A DNA stretch of 64,000 nucleotides from Actinomadura parmotrematis (GTDB lineage: Bacteria; Actinomycetota; Actinomycetes; Streptosporangiales; Streptosporangiaceae). Below are positions 1 through 8,440 of the stretch, one piece after another. The position numbers were made by a program, and so were the translations under genes. Location: positions 16,854-80,853 of the forward strand of contig NZ_JAIBOA010000032.1 of the NCBI RefSeq assembly GCF_019458805.1, in the 5' to 3' direction. The notes beneath the pieces are model-generated. The model did no database searches. It saw only the letters and a list, made by a program, of their open reading frames with translations, and was not told the DNA's origin. The first letter of the stretch is position 1, and each line of letters begins with the position of its first letter.

Positions 1-2
1 TC

Positions 3-545
3 GTGCGCGGCGACACGCCGCTGGAGTCGGGCTGGCTGCTCGCGCCGCTCGGCCTCGGCGCGATGGTGACGATGCCGGTCAGCGGGAGGCTGACCGACCG
101 GCTCGGGCAGCGCCCCCTCGCCGTCGCCGGGACGCTGCTGGTCCTCGCGGGCGCGGCGCTGCTGGCGACCGTGGACCCCGGCACCGGACGGCTCGCGATC
201 ATGGGGATGGGCCTGGTCGTCGGCCTCGGCCACGGCACCGCGATGCCGGCCGTGCAGGCCGCGTTCTACCGGGGGCTGCCGCGGGACGCGGTGCCCGCCG
301 CGACGACCGCGTCGAACATCCTCATCCGGGTGGGCAGCTCGTTCGGCACCGCGGTGACGGCGGTGGTCCTGCAGATCATGATCAGGGACGGGCTGCCGGG
401 GGCGAGCGGCAACCTGCGCGAGGCGGCCGCGGCGCACCGCCCGGACCTGCTGTCGGACGCCTTCACCGGCACGTTCTGGTGCTCGGCGGCGCTGCTCGCG
501 GTCGCCGTCCTGCCGATGCTGGCGATCCCCCGCAAGGGGAGGTGA
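3..545 (+). CDS. MFS drug-efflux transporter, C-terminal part
   Basis: This is the C-terminal 180 residues of a major facilitator superfamily exporter. Its 5' end lies outside the window, so the reading frame enters from the left edge with no native start. About five hydrophobic helices are visible. The loop string GRLTDRLGQR (residues 28-37) matches the MFS motif A that sits between helices 2-3 or 8-9. The tail after the last helix is short and basic. The spacing of helices fits the 14-helix DHA2 (EmrB/QacA-like) group, whose members are proton-driven drug exporters in the cytoplasmic membrane; the substrate cannot be told. It ends at a strong hairpin and is convergent with the efflux operon on the other strand. 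Confidence 0.8.
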   Translation: MRGDTPLESGWLLAPLGLGAMVTMPVSGRLTDRLGQRPLAVAGTLLVLAGAALLATVDPGTGRLAIMGMGLVVGLGHGTAMPAVQAAFYRGLPRDAVPAATTASNILIRVGSSFGTAVTAVVLQIMIRDGLPGASGNLREAAAAHRPDLLSDAFTGTFWCSAALLAVAVLPMLAIPRKGR

Positions 546-548
546 TCC

Positions 549-584
549 GGTGAGGACCCGGGTTGGGGGTTCCGGGTCCTCACC
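549..584. terminator. Bidirectional hairpin terminator
   Basis: A perfect 12-bp inverted repeat (549-560 with 573-584) around a 12-nt loop starts four bases after the MFS stop codon. It lies between two convergent genes, so it can end transcription from both sides. No T-run follows, which is usual in high-GC actinobacteria. Confidence 0.75.
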
Positions 585-626
585 GGTCCCGGGCGGGCGC
601 GGGGGACGTCCGTCCGGGGGTCTGGA

Positions 627-1031
627 TCAGCCGGCGGGCGGCTGCTGCCCCTGGCCGGGCCCGCCGCCCCAGCCGCCGCCGTAGCCCCCGCCGCCGTTGC
701 CGCGCTGCGGCCGGAGCGACGCGCACGCCTGCATGGCCTTCTGCTGCGCGGCCGACATGCTCGGCCGGCCCGACGGTATCCCGGACGGGCGGCCCGACGG
801 CATCCCCGACGGCCGCGCCGTCGGCGCCCCGCTCGGGCGCTGCCCGTTGCGGCCGCCGCCGAACTGCGGCAGCTTGACGCCCTGCTTCTCCAGGCACTGC
901 TGGTACGCCTGCATCGACTGCTGGGCGCCGCCCGTCGAGGACGCGTCCGCCTTCTTGCCGTCGCCGCCGCCCCCGCACGCCGAAGCGAGCATCAGCGCGG
1001 CCGCGACGCCGGCCACTGCGATCTTCCTCAT
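627..1031 (-). CDS. Small Gly/Pro-rich lipoprotein
   Basis: Predicted 134-residue lipoprotein. The N-terminus is basic, then hydrophobic, with lipobox ASAC at residues 16-19, so Cys19 should be lipidated and the protein anchored on the outer face of the membrane. The mature part has two Cys residues (about 46 and 102), Arg/Pro/Ser repeats of the type PSGRPSGxP, and a Gly-rich tail (GGGGYGGGWGGG). It is the last gene of the ABC efflux operon. Its ATG overlaps the stop of the preceding gene (ATGA at 1028-1031), and AGAGGAGGA lies just upstream, so translation is likely coupled. No enzymatic motif is visible. A structural or sensing partner of the exporter is an inference from position only. Confidence 0.75.
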   Translation of the reverse strand: MRKIAVAGVAAALMLASACGGGGDGKKADASSTGGAQQSMQAYQQCLEKQGVKLPQFGGGRNGQRPSGAPTARPSGMPSGRPSGIPSGRPSMSAAQQKAMQACASLRPQRGNGGGGYGGGWGGGPGQGQQPPAG

Positions 1032-1681
1032 GGTCGCTGTCCTCCTCTAGCGGTCCCCTGGCTGACGCTGGTCGCGGCGATGCTGCCGTCGCTCCCGGCG
1101 GTGCCCTGGACGATGACCGTCGTGCCGGAGCCGAGGTCCTTGAGCGTCCCGTTCCTGGTGACGCGGATGGTGGTCTTGCCGCTGGTGCTGACCTTGACGG
1201 TCTTGCCGTCGGCGGTCTTGATGTAGAGCACGCCCTTGCCGACCTTGGTGACGGTGCCGACGGTGGCGCCGCCGCCCTGCCCGCCGCCCGCCGCCTGGCC
1301 GCCGCCCGGGAAGCCCTGCCCCCCGCCGGGGAAGCCCTGACCGCCGCCGGGGAAGCCTTCGCCCCCACCGGGGAAGCCGCCGCCCTCGCCGCGCTGGCCG
1401 AGCCCGCCGTAGCCGCTCGGCCCGCCGGGCGCGCCGCCGGCGCGCTGGCCGGAGCCGGAGCCGCCGTCCGACCACTGCTTGTCGGCCCAGATGCCGCCGA
1501 TGAACCCGGCGACCACCAGCACGGCGGCGCCGAGGTAGACGGCGGCGCCCGGCTTGACCGAGCGGGCGGGCTGCGCCGCGAGCTCCTCGTCGAGGTCGCC
1601 CTCGAAGGGGGAGCTCGACAGCAGTTCGGCGTCGGACTCGGGGGCGCGGGGCGCCCGCTCGTCCTTCCTGTGGTCGCTCAT
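1028..1681 (-). CDS. Membrane protein with FPGG repeats and DUF5666-like domain
   Basis: A 217-residue protein with an acidic, disordered N-terminus (1-42), one transmembrane helix (about 46-64), a Gly-rich linker with four FPGGG units (100-128), and a C-terminal beta-rich domain (about 141-205) with the pattern GTVTKVGKGVLYIKTADG, resembling DUF5666-type domains. Topology predicts the Gly-rich part and the beta domain outside the cell. It starts 9 bp after the permease stop and overlaps the lipoprotein gene by ATGA. The same FPGG repeat closes the membrane-fusion protein encoded at the head of this operon, which suggests that the two proteins meet or were built from the same module. Function is unknown; an accessory role in efflux is inferred. 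Confidence 0.75.
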   Translation of the reverse strand: MSDHRKDERAPRAPESDAELLSSSPFEGDLDEELAAQPARSVKPGAAVYLGAAVLVVAGFIGGIWADKQWSDGGSGSGQRAGGAPGGPSGYGGLGQRGEGGGFPGGGEGFPGGGQGFPGGGQGFPGGGQAAGGGQGGGATVGTVTKVGKGVLYIKTADGKTVKVSTSGKTTIRVTRNGTLKDLGSGTTVIVQGTAGSDGSIAATSVSQGTARGGQRP

Positions 1682-1690
1682 GACCGGGCC

Positions 1691-2875
1691 TCATTCATGG
1701 CGCAGTGCCTCGATCGGGCGCAGCCGTGCCGCGCGGTTGGCGGGGTATCCACCGAAGAACAGCCCGATGACGACCGAGACGCCGAGCGACAGCGCGATCG
1801 ACGACGGGACGAGCACGGGCTTCACCCCGGCGATGGTGAACAGGCTGCCGGCCACCCCGACGGCCACCCCGAGCAGCCCGCCGATGAGGCTGAGGATGGT
1901 GGCCTCGGCGACGAACTGGCCGAGGATGGCGCCGCGCGGGGCGCCGATGGCCTTGCGGATGCCGATCTCCCGGGTCCGCTCGGTGACGGTGACCAGCATG
2001 ATGTTGGTGATGCCGATGCCGCCGACGACCAGGCTGATCGCCGCGACGGCGCCGAGCAGCACGGTGAAGGTCTTGTTGGAGTCGGCGACGGCGCTCTGCG
2101 CGCTCGCCTGGCTGGCGACGGTGAAGTCGGTGGTGCCGTGCCGCTGCTGGAGGATCGACTCGGCCTCGGCCTGCGCCGCGTCGACCTGCTCGCTGCTCTT
2201 GGCCTGGATGACGATCTGGTCGAGCGCGCCGTAGCCGGTGACGCTCGCCTGGACGGCCGTCAGCGGCGCGACCGCGACGCTGTCGGGGTCGTTGAAGCCG
2301 CCCGAGGTGGACCCGGACGCCTTCAGCACGCCGACGACGGTGAAGTTGATCCCGCCGACGTTGATCTTCTTGCCGAGCGGGTCGGTGCCGGCGAACAGGT
2401 CGGAGGCGACGGTGCTGCCGATGACGACGACGTTGCCGTCGGTCTCGGCGAACGCCGACCCGGCCGCGATCGTCTTGCTCGCCGCCGCGAAGTAGTCGGG
2501 CGTGCTGCCGACGAACCGGTCGATGGTGCTGCTCGTCCCCGCGTAGGTCGCGGTGGACGACTGGCCGGACACCACCGGCGACGCGCTCTTGATCGACGGC
2601 GACTTCGCCAGCGCCTCGGCGTCCTTGACGGTGAGGTCGCGCGCCTGGGTGCGCGCCCCGCCGCTGCTGCTGGTGGTGCTGGTGGAGACGGTCAGCGAGT
2701 CCGCGCCGAGCCGCTGGATGCTCTTCTTGATGGCCTCGGACGAGCCGTTGCCGTAGGCGATCAGCAGGATGACCGCGGCGACGCCGATGAGGATGCCGAG
2801 CGTGGTGAGCCCGCTCCGCAGCTTGTTGGCGGTGAGCCCGCGCAGCGCGAACCGCAGGACCTCCAGGGGGCTCAT
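1691..2875 (-). CDS. MacB-type ABC transporter permease
   Basis: A 394-residue permease of the MacB/LolC/FtsX family. One TM helix lies near the N-terminus (about 24-43), then a large extracytoplasmic MacB_PCD-type domain (about 45-268), then three helices (about 270-295, 323-345 and 358-376). The conserved FtsX string TERTREIGIRKAIGA is at 298-312, and the family-typical end YPANRAARLRPIEALRHE closes the protein. Such permeases use ATP hydrolysis by the partner ATPase to drive conformational changes that move substrates outside the cytoplasm (peptides, lipids, drugs). Its ATG overlaps the ATPase stop (ATGA, 2872-2875). In Gram-positive bacteria the MacA-like partner sits in the same membrane. 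Substrate unknown. Confidence 0.9.
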   Translation of the reverse strand: MSPLEVLRFALRGLTANKLRSGLTTLGILIGVAAVILLIAYGNGSSEAIKKSIQRLGADSLTVSTSTTSSSGGARTQARDLTVKDAEALAKSPSIKSASPVVSGQSSTATYAGTSSTIDRFVGSTPDYFAAASKTIAAGSAFAETDGNVVVIGSTVASDLFAGTDPLGKKINVGGINFTVVGVLKASGSTSGGFNDPDSVAVAPLTAVQASVTGYGALDQIVIQAKSSEQVDAAQAEAESILQQRHGTTDFTVASQASAQSAVADSNKTFTVLLGAVAAISLVVGGIGITNIMLVTVTERTREIGIRKAIGAPRGAILGQFVAEATILSLIGGLLGVAVGVAGSLFTIAGVKPVLVPSSIALSLGVSVVIGLFFGGYPANRAARLRPIEALRHE

Positions 2876-3579
2876 GCGACCCCCACCGGGGCCTGCCGGC
2901 GGTCCTCGACGATCCGGCCGTCGACGAGCCGCACGACGCGCTTGGCGTGCGCGGCGACCTCGTCCTCGTGGGTGATGACCACGATGGTGCGGCCCTGCCG
3001 GGCCAGCCGGTCGAAGATCCCGAGGACGTCGGCGGTGGACTTGGAGTCCAGGGCGCCGGTCGGTTCGTCGGCGAGGAGCAGCGTCGGGGACGTGACGAGC
3101 GCGCGCGCTATGGCAACGCGCTGCTGCTGGCCGCCCGACAGCTCGTTCGGCTCGTGCCCGCCGCGGTCGGCGAGGCCGACCTCGCGGAGCGCGGCGAGCG
3201 CGCGGCGCTTGCGCTCGCCGCCCTTCACCCCGCCGTAGGCGAGCGGGAGCTCGACGTTGGCGCGGGCGGACATGCGCGGGATGAGGTTGAAGGACTGGAA
3301 GACGAACCCGATCCGGCGGTTGCGCAGGATCGCGAGGCGCCGCTCGTCCAGGTCGCCGACGTGCACGCCGTCGAGCAGGTAGGTGCCGCCGGAGGGGACG
3401 TCCAGGCAGCCGATGATGTTCATCAGCGTGGACTTGCCGGAGCCGGAGGCGCCCATGATGGCCACGTAGTCGCCGCGCTCGACGGTGAGCGAGACGCCGC
3501 GCAGCGCGTGCACCTCGGTCTCCCCGCTGCCGTAGACCTTGGTGGCCCCACGGACGTCGAGGACGGGGACGTCGATCAC
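2872..3579 (-). CDS. MacB/LolD-type ABC transporter ATP-binding protein
   Basis: A 235-residue ABC ATPase. Walker A GASGSGKS is at 43-50, the Q-loop Gln at 95, the signature LSGGQ at 147-151, Walker B LLLADE at 167-172, and the switch His at 204. The length and the GFVFQSFNLI string are typical of the LolD/MacB (o228) branch. I chose the GTG at 3579-3577 because it overlaps the stop of the upstream membrane-fusion gene (GTGA), as expected in this tightly packed operon. The frame stays open upstream, but that stretch is Arg-rich antisense of the fusion protein. It powers the permease encoded next to it. Confidence 0.9.
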   Translation of the reverse strand: MIDVPVLDVRGATKVYGSGETEVHALRGVSLTVERGDYVAIMGASGSGKSTLMNIIGCLDVPSGGTYLLDGVHVGDLDERRLAILRNRRIGFVFQSFNLIPRMSARANVELPLAYGGVKGGERKRRALAALREVGLADRGGHEPNELSGGQQQRVAIARALVTSPTLLLADEPTGALDSKSTADVLGIFDRLARQGRTIVVITHEDEVAAHAKRVVRLVDGRIVEDRRQAPVGVA

Positions 3580-4769
3580 CGCCGGCCCCCGCCGCCGCCG
3601 GGGAACCCGCCGCCCGCGCCGCCGGGGAAGCCGCCGCCCGCGCCGCCGGGGAACCCGGTACCGGTGCGGTTGCCGGTGCCGCCGGACGAGCCGCTCTGCG
3701 TCGCCACGGTCACCACGACCTTGTCGCCCTCGTTCAGGCCGGACTTGATCTCGGTGCCCTGGTCGCCCTTGACACCTACCTCGACCCGCACGCTGCTCCG
3801 CTTGCCGTCCTTGTCGACGGTGACGGTGCTCTGCCCGCCGATCGTGCGGACGGCCGCGGTCGGGACGTAGAGCACGTCCTCGGCGCTGGAGGTGGCGATC
3901 TCGACGGTGGCGGTCTGCCCGAGCCGGACGCCCGAGGGGACCTTGGTGAGGGTGATGGTGGCCGGGTACTTCACCACGTTGTCGGTCGTCGTCGGGGACG
4001 TCCCGATCGCGCTGATCTTGCCGGTGGCGGTCTTGCCGGTGAGCGCGTCGAAGGACACGGTCGCCGACTGCCCGGTCTTCAGCTTGGTGGTGTCGGCCTC
4101 GGTGAAGTCGCCCTCGATCTGCAGGTGCGCGGTGTCGTCGAGCTGCATGAAGCCCGAGGAGGACGAGGAGGTGGACGACGAGGACGAGGACGACGAGCCG
4201 CCCGAGGCGCCGCCCGCGGACGAGCCGCCGGAGGAGGACCCCGAGGACGACCCCGACCCGCTGGACGAGCCGCCGACCGTGCCGTTGACCGCGGTGACCG
4301 TGCCGGCCCAGGGGGCCCGCAGGATCGTCCCCGCGTAGGTGCGCTGGGCGGCGCTGTAGGCGTTCTTCACCTGGAGGTAGCTGGCGTACCCCTTGGCGGT
4401 GGTGGTGTCGGTGTCGGCCGCGGCGTCCAGGTTGGCCTTGGCGGCGTTCAGGCCCTCCAGCGCCTCGGTCTGGTCGAGGCGGGCGAGCAGGTCGCCCTTG
4501 TCGACCTTCTTCCCCGCCTTCACGTAGATCTTGGCGACGGTCCCGGAGGTGCCGAAGGACAGCGCGCTGGAGCGCGCGCTCTCCACCGACCCCGAGGCCG
4601 AGACCGACGAGGACACCGTGCCGCGGGTGACCGCCACCAGGCGGGTCGAGGCGGTGGCGCCGGCGTCGTCGTCCGACAGCGAGAGGTAGGCGATGCCGAC
4701 CCCGCCCGCCAGCAGCACGCCGAGCGCGCCGTTGATCAGCAGGGTCCGGCGGCGAAGCGGCCGTTTCAT
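3576..4769 (-). CDS. HlyD/MacA-like membrane-fusion protein
   Basis: A 397-residue membrane-fusion (adaptor) protein. One N-terminal TM anchor (about 11-31) follows a strongly basic start. A split biotinyl-lipoyl-like domain is at about 55-100 and 149-166, followed by beta-barrel domains (about 210-350). Where Gram-negative MacA has a helical hairpin, this protein is very short and carries a Ser/Gly-rich insertion (about 167-206). The C-terminus has three FPGG-type repeats (374-393), also found in the 217-residue protein of the operon. First gene of a five-gene operon: fusion protein, ATPase, permease, FPGG membrane protein, lipoprotein. A monoderm has no outer membrane to reach, so it probably links the transporter to the cell surface or wall. 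Confidence 0.85.
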   Translation of the reverse strand: MKRPLRRRTLLINGALGVLLAGGVGIAYLSLSDDDAGATASTRLVAVTRGTVSSSVSASGSVESARSSALSFGTSGTVAKIYVKAGKKVDKGDLLARLDQTEALEGLNAAKANLDAAADTDTTTAKGYASYLQVKNAYSAAQRTYAGTILRAPWAGTVTAVNGTVGGSSSGSGSSSGSSSGGSSAGGASGGSSSSSSSSTSSSSSGFMQLDDTAHLQIEGDFTEADTTKLKTGQSATVSFDALTGKTATGKISAIGTSPTTTDNVVKYPATITLTKVPSGVRLGQTATVEIATSSAEDVLYVPTAAVRTIGGQSTVTVDKDGKRSSVRVEVGVKGDQGTEIKSGLNEGDKVVVTVATQSGSSGGTGNRTGTGFPGGAGGGFPGGAGGGFPGGGGGRR

Positions 4770-5138
4770 GGTCCGAAGGCTGCCGGGCCGATCTGGGGGG
4801 TTCCTGAGCCGAATGTGAGAGTTCGATGAGAGAGCGGAGGAAGGGGCGTTTCAACGCTCCCGAACGGGGCACCCCACCACTCCGGCCCCGATCCCCCGAC
4901 CTCTGACCTGCACGGACGTCCGCGCGCGGCCGCGCCCCCGCGTCCCGGAGAGGCGCCCGCCCCGCCGCGTCCGGAACGGCGGTTCCGGGCCGGCTCCGTC
5001 GCCCGTTGAGCATTTCCCTCCCCCGGCGACAAAAAGGGAGGCCGACTTTGGCAGTCCGGTTGACACCGCTGTATGTGACATCGTGCGATGGTGTGATACC
5101 CGTCGCTTTGCGGCTTTCCTCCTTGCGTACGTCCCGTA

Positions 5139-5168
5139 CTTACGCCACCGTAGGTTACGCAAGCGTAA
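5139..5168 (+). promoter_or_regulatory. Operator candidate upstream of the desaturase pair
   Basis: A perfect 14-bp palindrome, TTACGCAAGCGTAA, occupies 5155-5168, with another TTACGC half-site at 5140-5145. It lies 25 bp before the TTG start of the reductase gene. A TTGACA (-35-like) lies further up at 5060-5065, but no convincing -10 is paired with it. TTACG/CGTAA-type palindromes are typical of TetR-family repressors of lipid genes, so control by such a regulator is likely but inferred. The rest of the 424-bp gap (4770-5193) between the two divergent operons shows no gene. Confidence 0.5.
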
Positions 5169-5193
5169 GTTGGGAGCGCTCGGGGAGGACACC

Positions 5194-6282
5194 TTGACCA
5201 CGACACACGCGGTGGCGCGGCGATCCCCCGTGCGGCGGCTCGCGTCCGCCGCGCGGTGGCTGACCACCCCCCTGCTGCCCGAGGACTACCTCGGGCTCGT
5301 CAACCCGCTCTGGTCGACGGCGGAGCTGCGCGGCCGGATCGAGGGGATCCGGCACGAGGCGCCCGGCGCCGCGACCGTCGAGATCAGGACCGGCCCGGAC
5401 TGGGCCGGCCACGTGCCCGGCCAGTGGGTCCGGATCGGCGTGGACATCGACGGCGTCCGCCACTGGCGCTCGTTCTCGCTGTCCTCGCCGCCGCGCCGCG
5501 ACGGCCGGATCACCGTGACCGTGAAGGCCAACCCCGACGGCCTCGTCTCCCGGTACCTGGTCGAGCGGGCCGAACCCGGGACGATCGTCCGGCTGGAGCC
5601 CGCGGGCGGCGACTTCACGCTGCCGGACGCCCCCGGCGGGCGCGGCCTGCTGTTCCTGACGGCGGGCAGCGGCATCACGCCGGTCATGGCGATGCTGCGG
5701 CACCTGGACGCCGCCGGGCCGATGCCCGACACCGTCCTCGTCCACTCGGCGCGGACGCCCGGCGACGTCATCTTCGGCGCCGAGCTGCGCCGCCTCGCCG
5801 AGCGGACGACGAACTTCACCCTGATCGAGCGGCACACCGCCGCCGACGGCCGGTTCAAGCTCGCCGACCTCACCGCCGCCTGCGCCGACTGGGCCGAGCG
5901 CGACGCCTGGGTCTGCGGCCCCGCCGACCTGCTCGACGAGGCCGAGGCGCACTGGGCCGCCGAGGGCGACCCCGCGCTGCTCCGCGTCGAGCGGTTCCAG
6001 GCGGTCCTCGCGGGCGGCGGCGGCGAGGGCGGGCATGTCCGGTTCGCCGCGAGCGGCGTGGAGACCGACGCCGACGGCGCGACGCCGCTGCTCGTCGCGG
6101 GCGAGGACGCGGGCGCGCTGCTGCCGAGCGGCTGCCGGATGGGCATCTGCTACAGCTGCGTCGGGCGCCTCCGGTCCGGGCAGGTCCGCGACCTGCGCAC
6201 CGGCGAGGTGCACGGCGAGGAGGGGCACATGATCCAGACGTGCGTCTCCGCCGCCGCCGGCCCCGTCGAGATCGACCTCTAA
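5194..6282 (+). CDS. Ferredoxin reductase, electron donor to the desaturase
   Basis: A 362-residue oxidoreductase of the phthalate-oxygenase-reductase/Rv3230c type that passes electrons from NAD(P)H through FAD and a 2Fe-2S cluster to the desaturase next door. Seen: the FAD-binding string RSFSLSS (92-98), the nucleotide-binding AGSGITPVMAML (157-168), and a C-terminal plant-type ferredoxin domain with Cys314, Cys319, Cys322 and Cys350. I chose the TTG at 5194 because GGGGAGGAC sits just upstream and the protein then begins MTTTHAVARR, as in mycobacterial homologues. The open frame further up runs through the operator. It is 47 bp from the desaturase gene, and the two are very likely cotranscribed. 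Confidence 0.9.
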   Translation: MTTTHAVARRSPVRRLASAARWLTTPLLPEDYLGLVNPLWSTAELRGRIEGIRHEAPGAATVEIRTGPDWAGHVPGQWVRIGVDIDGVRHWRSFSLSSPPRRDGRITVTVKANPDGLVSRYLVERAEPGTIVRLEPAGGDFTLPDAPGGRGLLFLTAGSGITPVMAMLRHLDAAGPMPDTVLVHSARTPGDVIFGAELRRLAERTTNFTLIERHTAADGRFKLADLTAACADWAERDAWVCGPADLLDEAEAHWAAEGDPALLRVERFQAVLAGGGGEGGHVRFAASGVETDADGATPLLVAGEDAGALLPSGCRMGICYSCVGRLRSGQVRDLRTGEVHGEEGHMIQTCVSAAAGPVEIDL

Positions 6283-6329
6283 CGACCTTCCACCCGAATC
6301 CACCCCGAACGGAACGAGGGGAGCCAGAC

Positions 6330-7502
6330 ATGACGAGCACGACCCCCGCCCCGGTGCGGCCGAAGGTCGCCCGCGACCCGCAGAACCCGGCCGCGCACCT
6401 CACGCCCGCCGACTTCGAGGCCATCGCCGCCGAGCTCGACGCCCTGCGCGAGGAGGTCTTCGCCGACCTGGGCGAGCGCGACGCCGCCTACATCCGCAAC
6501 GTGATCAAGCTGCAGCGCGGGCTGGAGATCACCGGCCGCGCGCTGCTGATGCTGTCCGCACTGCCGCCGGCCTGGTGGGCCGGGACCGCGACGCTGTCGG
6601 TGGCCAAGATCCTGGAGAACATGGAGATCGGCCACAACGTCATGCACGGCCAGTGGGACTGGATGCGCGACCCCAAGATCCACTCCACCACCTGGGAGTG
6701 GGACAACGTGTCCCCGGCCGAGCAGTGGAAGCACTCGCACAACTTCGTGCACCACACCTACACCAACATCGTCGGCAAGGACAACGACGTCGGCTACGGC
6801 ATCCTGCGCGTCACGCCCGAGCAGCCGTGGCACCCGGCCAACCTCGGGCAGCCGCTCTACAACACGCTGCTCGCCATGTTCTTCGAGTACGGCGTCGCGC
6901 TGCACGACCTGGAGATCGACAAGATCCGGGCCGGGAGGAACGACCCCGAGGAGACCGACCGCAAGCTGCGCGCGATCGGCCGCAAGATCCGCCGCCAGTG
7001 GGGCAAGGACTACCTGGCGTTCCCGCTGCTCAGCGGGCCGCAGTTCCTGTCCACGCTCGGCGCGAACGTCACCGCCAACATCGTCCGCAACGTGTGGGCG
7101 CACGCGGTGATCTTCTGCGGGCACTTCCCCGGCAACATCTCGGTGTTCGAGCTGGAAGAGCGTCAAATGCCCGACGAGACGCGCGGCGAGTGGTACGTCC
7201 GCCAGCTCCTCGGGTCGGCCAACATCGACGGCGGCAGGTTCTTCCACCTGATGACGGGGAACCTGTCGCACCAGATCGAGCACCACCTGTTCCCCGACAT
7301 GCCGAGCAACCGGCACGCCGAGATCGCGCCGCGCATCCGGGCGCTCTGCGAGAAGTACGACCTGCCGTACCACACCGGCGGCTTCACCCAGCAGGTCACC
7401 AGCACCTGGAAGAAGATCTGGCGGTACGCGCTGCCCGGCCCGAAGGTGGTCCCGCCGTCGCCGATGCCGGCCGTGCAGGCGCGCGCGTCCAAGGCCGCCT
7501 GA
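6330..7502 (+). CDS. DesA3-like membrane fatty acid desaturase
   Basis: A 390-residue integral membrane di-iron desaturase. The three histidine boxes are present: HNVMH (102-106), HSHNFVHH (135-142) and HQIEHH (314-319). Hydrophobic spans around 65-95 and 205-255 fit the four-helix family fold. The closest recognised family is the acyl-CoA/stearoyl desaturase group that includes mycobacterial DesA3, which inserts a delta-9 double bond using electrons from the partner reductase. Start: the ATG at 6330 follows GAGGGGAG. The neighbouring reductase and shared operator candidate support membrane-lipid unsaturation as its role. Ends at a hairpin terminator. Confidence 0.9.
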   Translation: MTSTTPAPVRPKVARDPQNPAAHLTPADFEAIAAELDALREEVFADLGERDAAYIRNVIKLQRGLEITGRALLMLSALPPAWWAGTATLSVAKILENMEIGHNVMHGQWDWMRDPKIHSTTWEWDNVSPAEQWKHSHNFVHHTYTNIVGKDNDVGYGILRVTPEQPWHPANLGQPLYNTLLAMFFEYGVALHDLEIDKIRAGRNDPEETDRKLRAIGRKIRRQWGKDYLAFPLLSGPQFLSTLGANVTANIVRNVWAHAVIFCGHFPGNISVFELEERQMPDETRGEWYVRQLLGSANIDGGRFFHLMTGNLSHQIEHHLFPDMPSNRHAEIAPRIRALCEKYDLPYHTGGFTQQVTSTWKKIWRYALPGPKVVPPSPMPAVQARASKAA

Positions 7503-7512
7503 CCAGTCCCCG

Positions 7513-7546
7513 CCCGCCCGTCCCGCCGGGGGCCGGGACGGGCGGG
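7513..7546. terminator. Hairpin terminator after the desaturase gene
   Basis: A 13-bp perfect GC-rich stem (7513-7525 with 7534-7546) with an 8-nt loop lies 11 bp after the desaturase stop and 5 bp before the end of the convergent RicT-like gene. It probably serves both. Confidence 0.75.
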
Positions 7547-7550
7547 GGCG

Positions 7551-8396
7551 TCAGTCCCCGGACGCGCCGTCGCCGCCGTCGCCGTAGTGCTCGTCGTGCT
7601 GCCGGCGCGGCGAGCACACCGACGCCGACGGGCACTGGCAGCGGCCGCCCGAGCTCAGCCGGACGGTGACGGTGTCGCCCGGCACGTTGCGGCCGACGAC
7701 CTGCCCGCCGCCCTGCGGCGTCTCCACCCGCGACCCGAGCGCGGGCATCCGCTCGTGCGCCTGCACGTACAGCGGGTGCTCGTACTTCAGGCAGCACATG
7801 AGCCGGCCGCAGGCGCCCGCGATGCGCAGCGGGTTGACGGGCAGGTCCTGCTCCTTGGCCATCCGCACCGAGACCGGCTCGAAGTCCTTCAGGAACGTCG
7901 CGCAGCACAGGTCGCGGCCGCACGGCCCGATGCCGCCCTGCAGCCGGGCCTCGTCGCGCGGGCCGACCTGCCGCAGCTCGACGCGGGCCCGCATGGCGCG
8001 GGCGAGGTCGCGGACCAGGGCGCGGAAGTCCACCCGCTGCGGCGCGGTGAAGTAGACCTTGAAGACCTCGGCCGCGTCCAGGTAGTCGATGCCGATGACC
8101 TTCATGGGCAGCCCGTGCTCGCGGATCAGCCGCTTGGCGATCGAGCGGCCCTCGGCGCGGCGGCGCCGGTTCGCCTCGTCGCGGCCGAGGTGCTCGGCGG
8201 TGGCGGGCCCGGCGCACACCGGCAGGCCGGCCACGTCGTCGGACACCCACTGCGGCGCCCACACGCACTCGGCGACCTCGGGGCCACCGTCGGTCGGGAC
8301 GAGCACCTTGTCGCCGACGCGCGGGGAGTGCTCCCCGGGGTCGAGGTAGTAGAGCCGGCCGTACCTGGTGAAACTGACGGCCATCACCATGCCCAT
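7551..8396 (-). CDS. PSP1-domain protein, RicT/YaaT-like
   Basis: A 281-residue protein of the PSP1/RicT (YaaT) family. The conserved Cys pattern GPCGRDLCC (157-165) and ACGRLMCCLKYEHP (195-208) is complete: Cys159, 164, 165, 196, 201, 202. In Bacillus, RicT is part of an Fe-S-containing RNA-processing/signalling complex; in actinobacteria the role is not established. I keep the ATG at 8396 because GGAGGGAG lies 7 nt upstream; ATGs at codons 3 and 5 are alternatives. In many actinobacteria this gene sits beside holB and tmk, which here lie 8 kb away on the same strand. The C-terminus is a charged His/Asp/Gly tail. Confidence 0.85.
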   Translation of the reverse strand: MGMVMAVSFTRYGRLYYLDPGEHSPRVGDKVLVPTDGGPEVAECVWAPQWVSDDVAGLPVCAGPATAEHLGRDEANRRRRAEGRSIAKRLIREHGLPMKVIGIDYLDAAEVFKVYFTAPQRVDFRALVRDLARAMRARVELRQVGPRDEARLQGGIGPCGRDLCCATFLKDFEPVSVRMAKEQDLPVNPLRIAGACGRLMCCLKYEHPLYVQAHERMPALGSRVETPQGGGQVVGRNVPGDTVTVRLSSGGRCQCPSASVCSPRRQHDEHYGDGGDGASGD

Positions 8397-8440
8397 GGAT
8401 CCGCTCCCTCCGCCCGGGTACGCGCCTCCAACCTAACGCG

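Noticed and set aside
5256..6282. Long open frame continuous with the desaturase gene upstream of its ATG
   Set aside because: It is the +1 frame of the reductase gene, Arg/Pro-rich, and the reductase frame has all FAD, NAD and Fe-S motifs.
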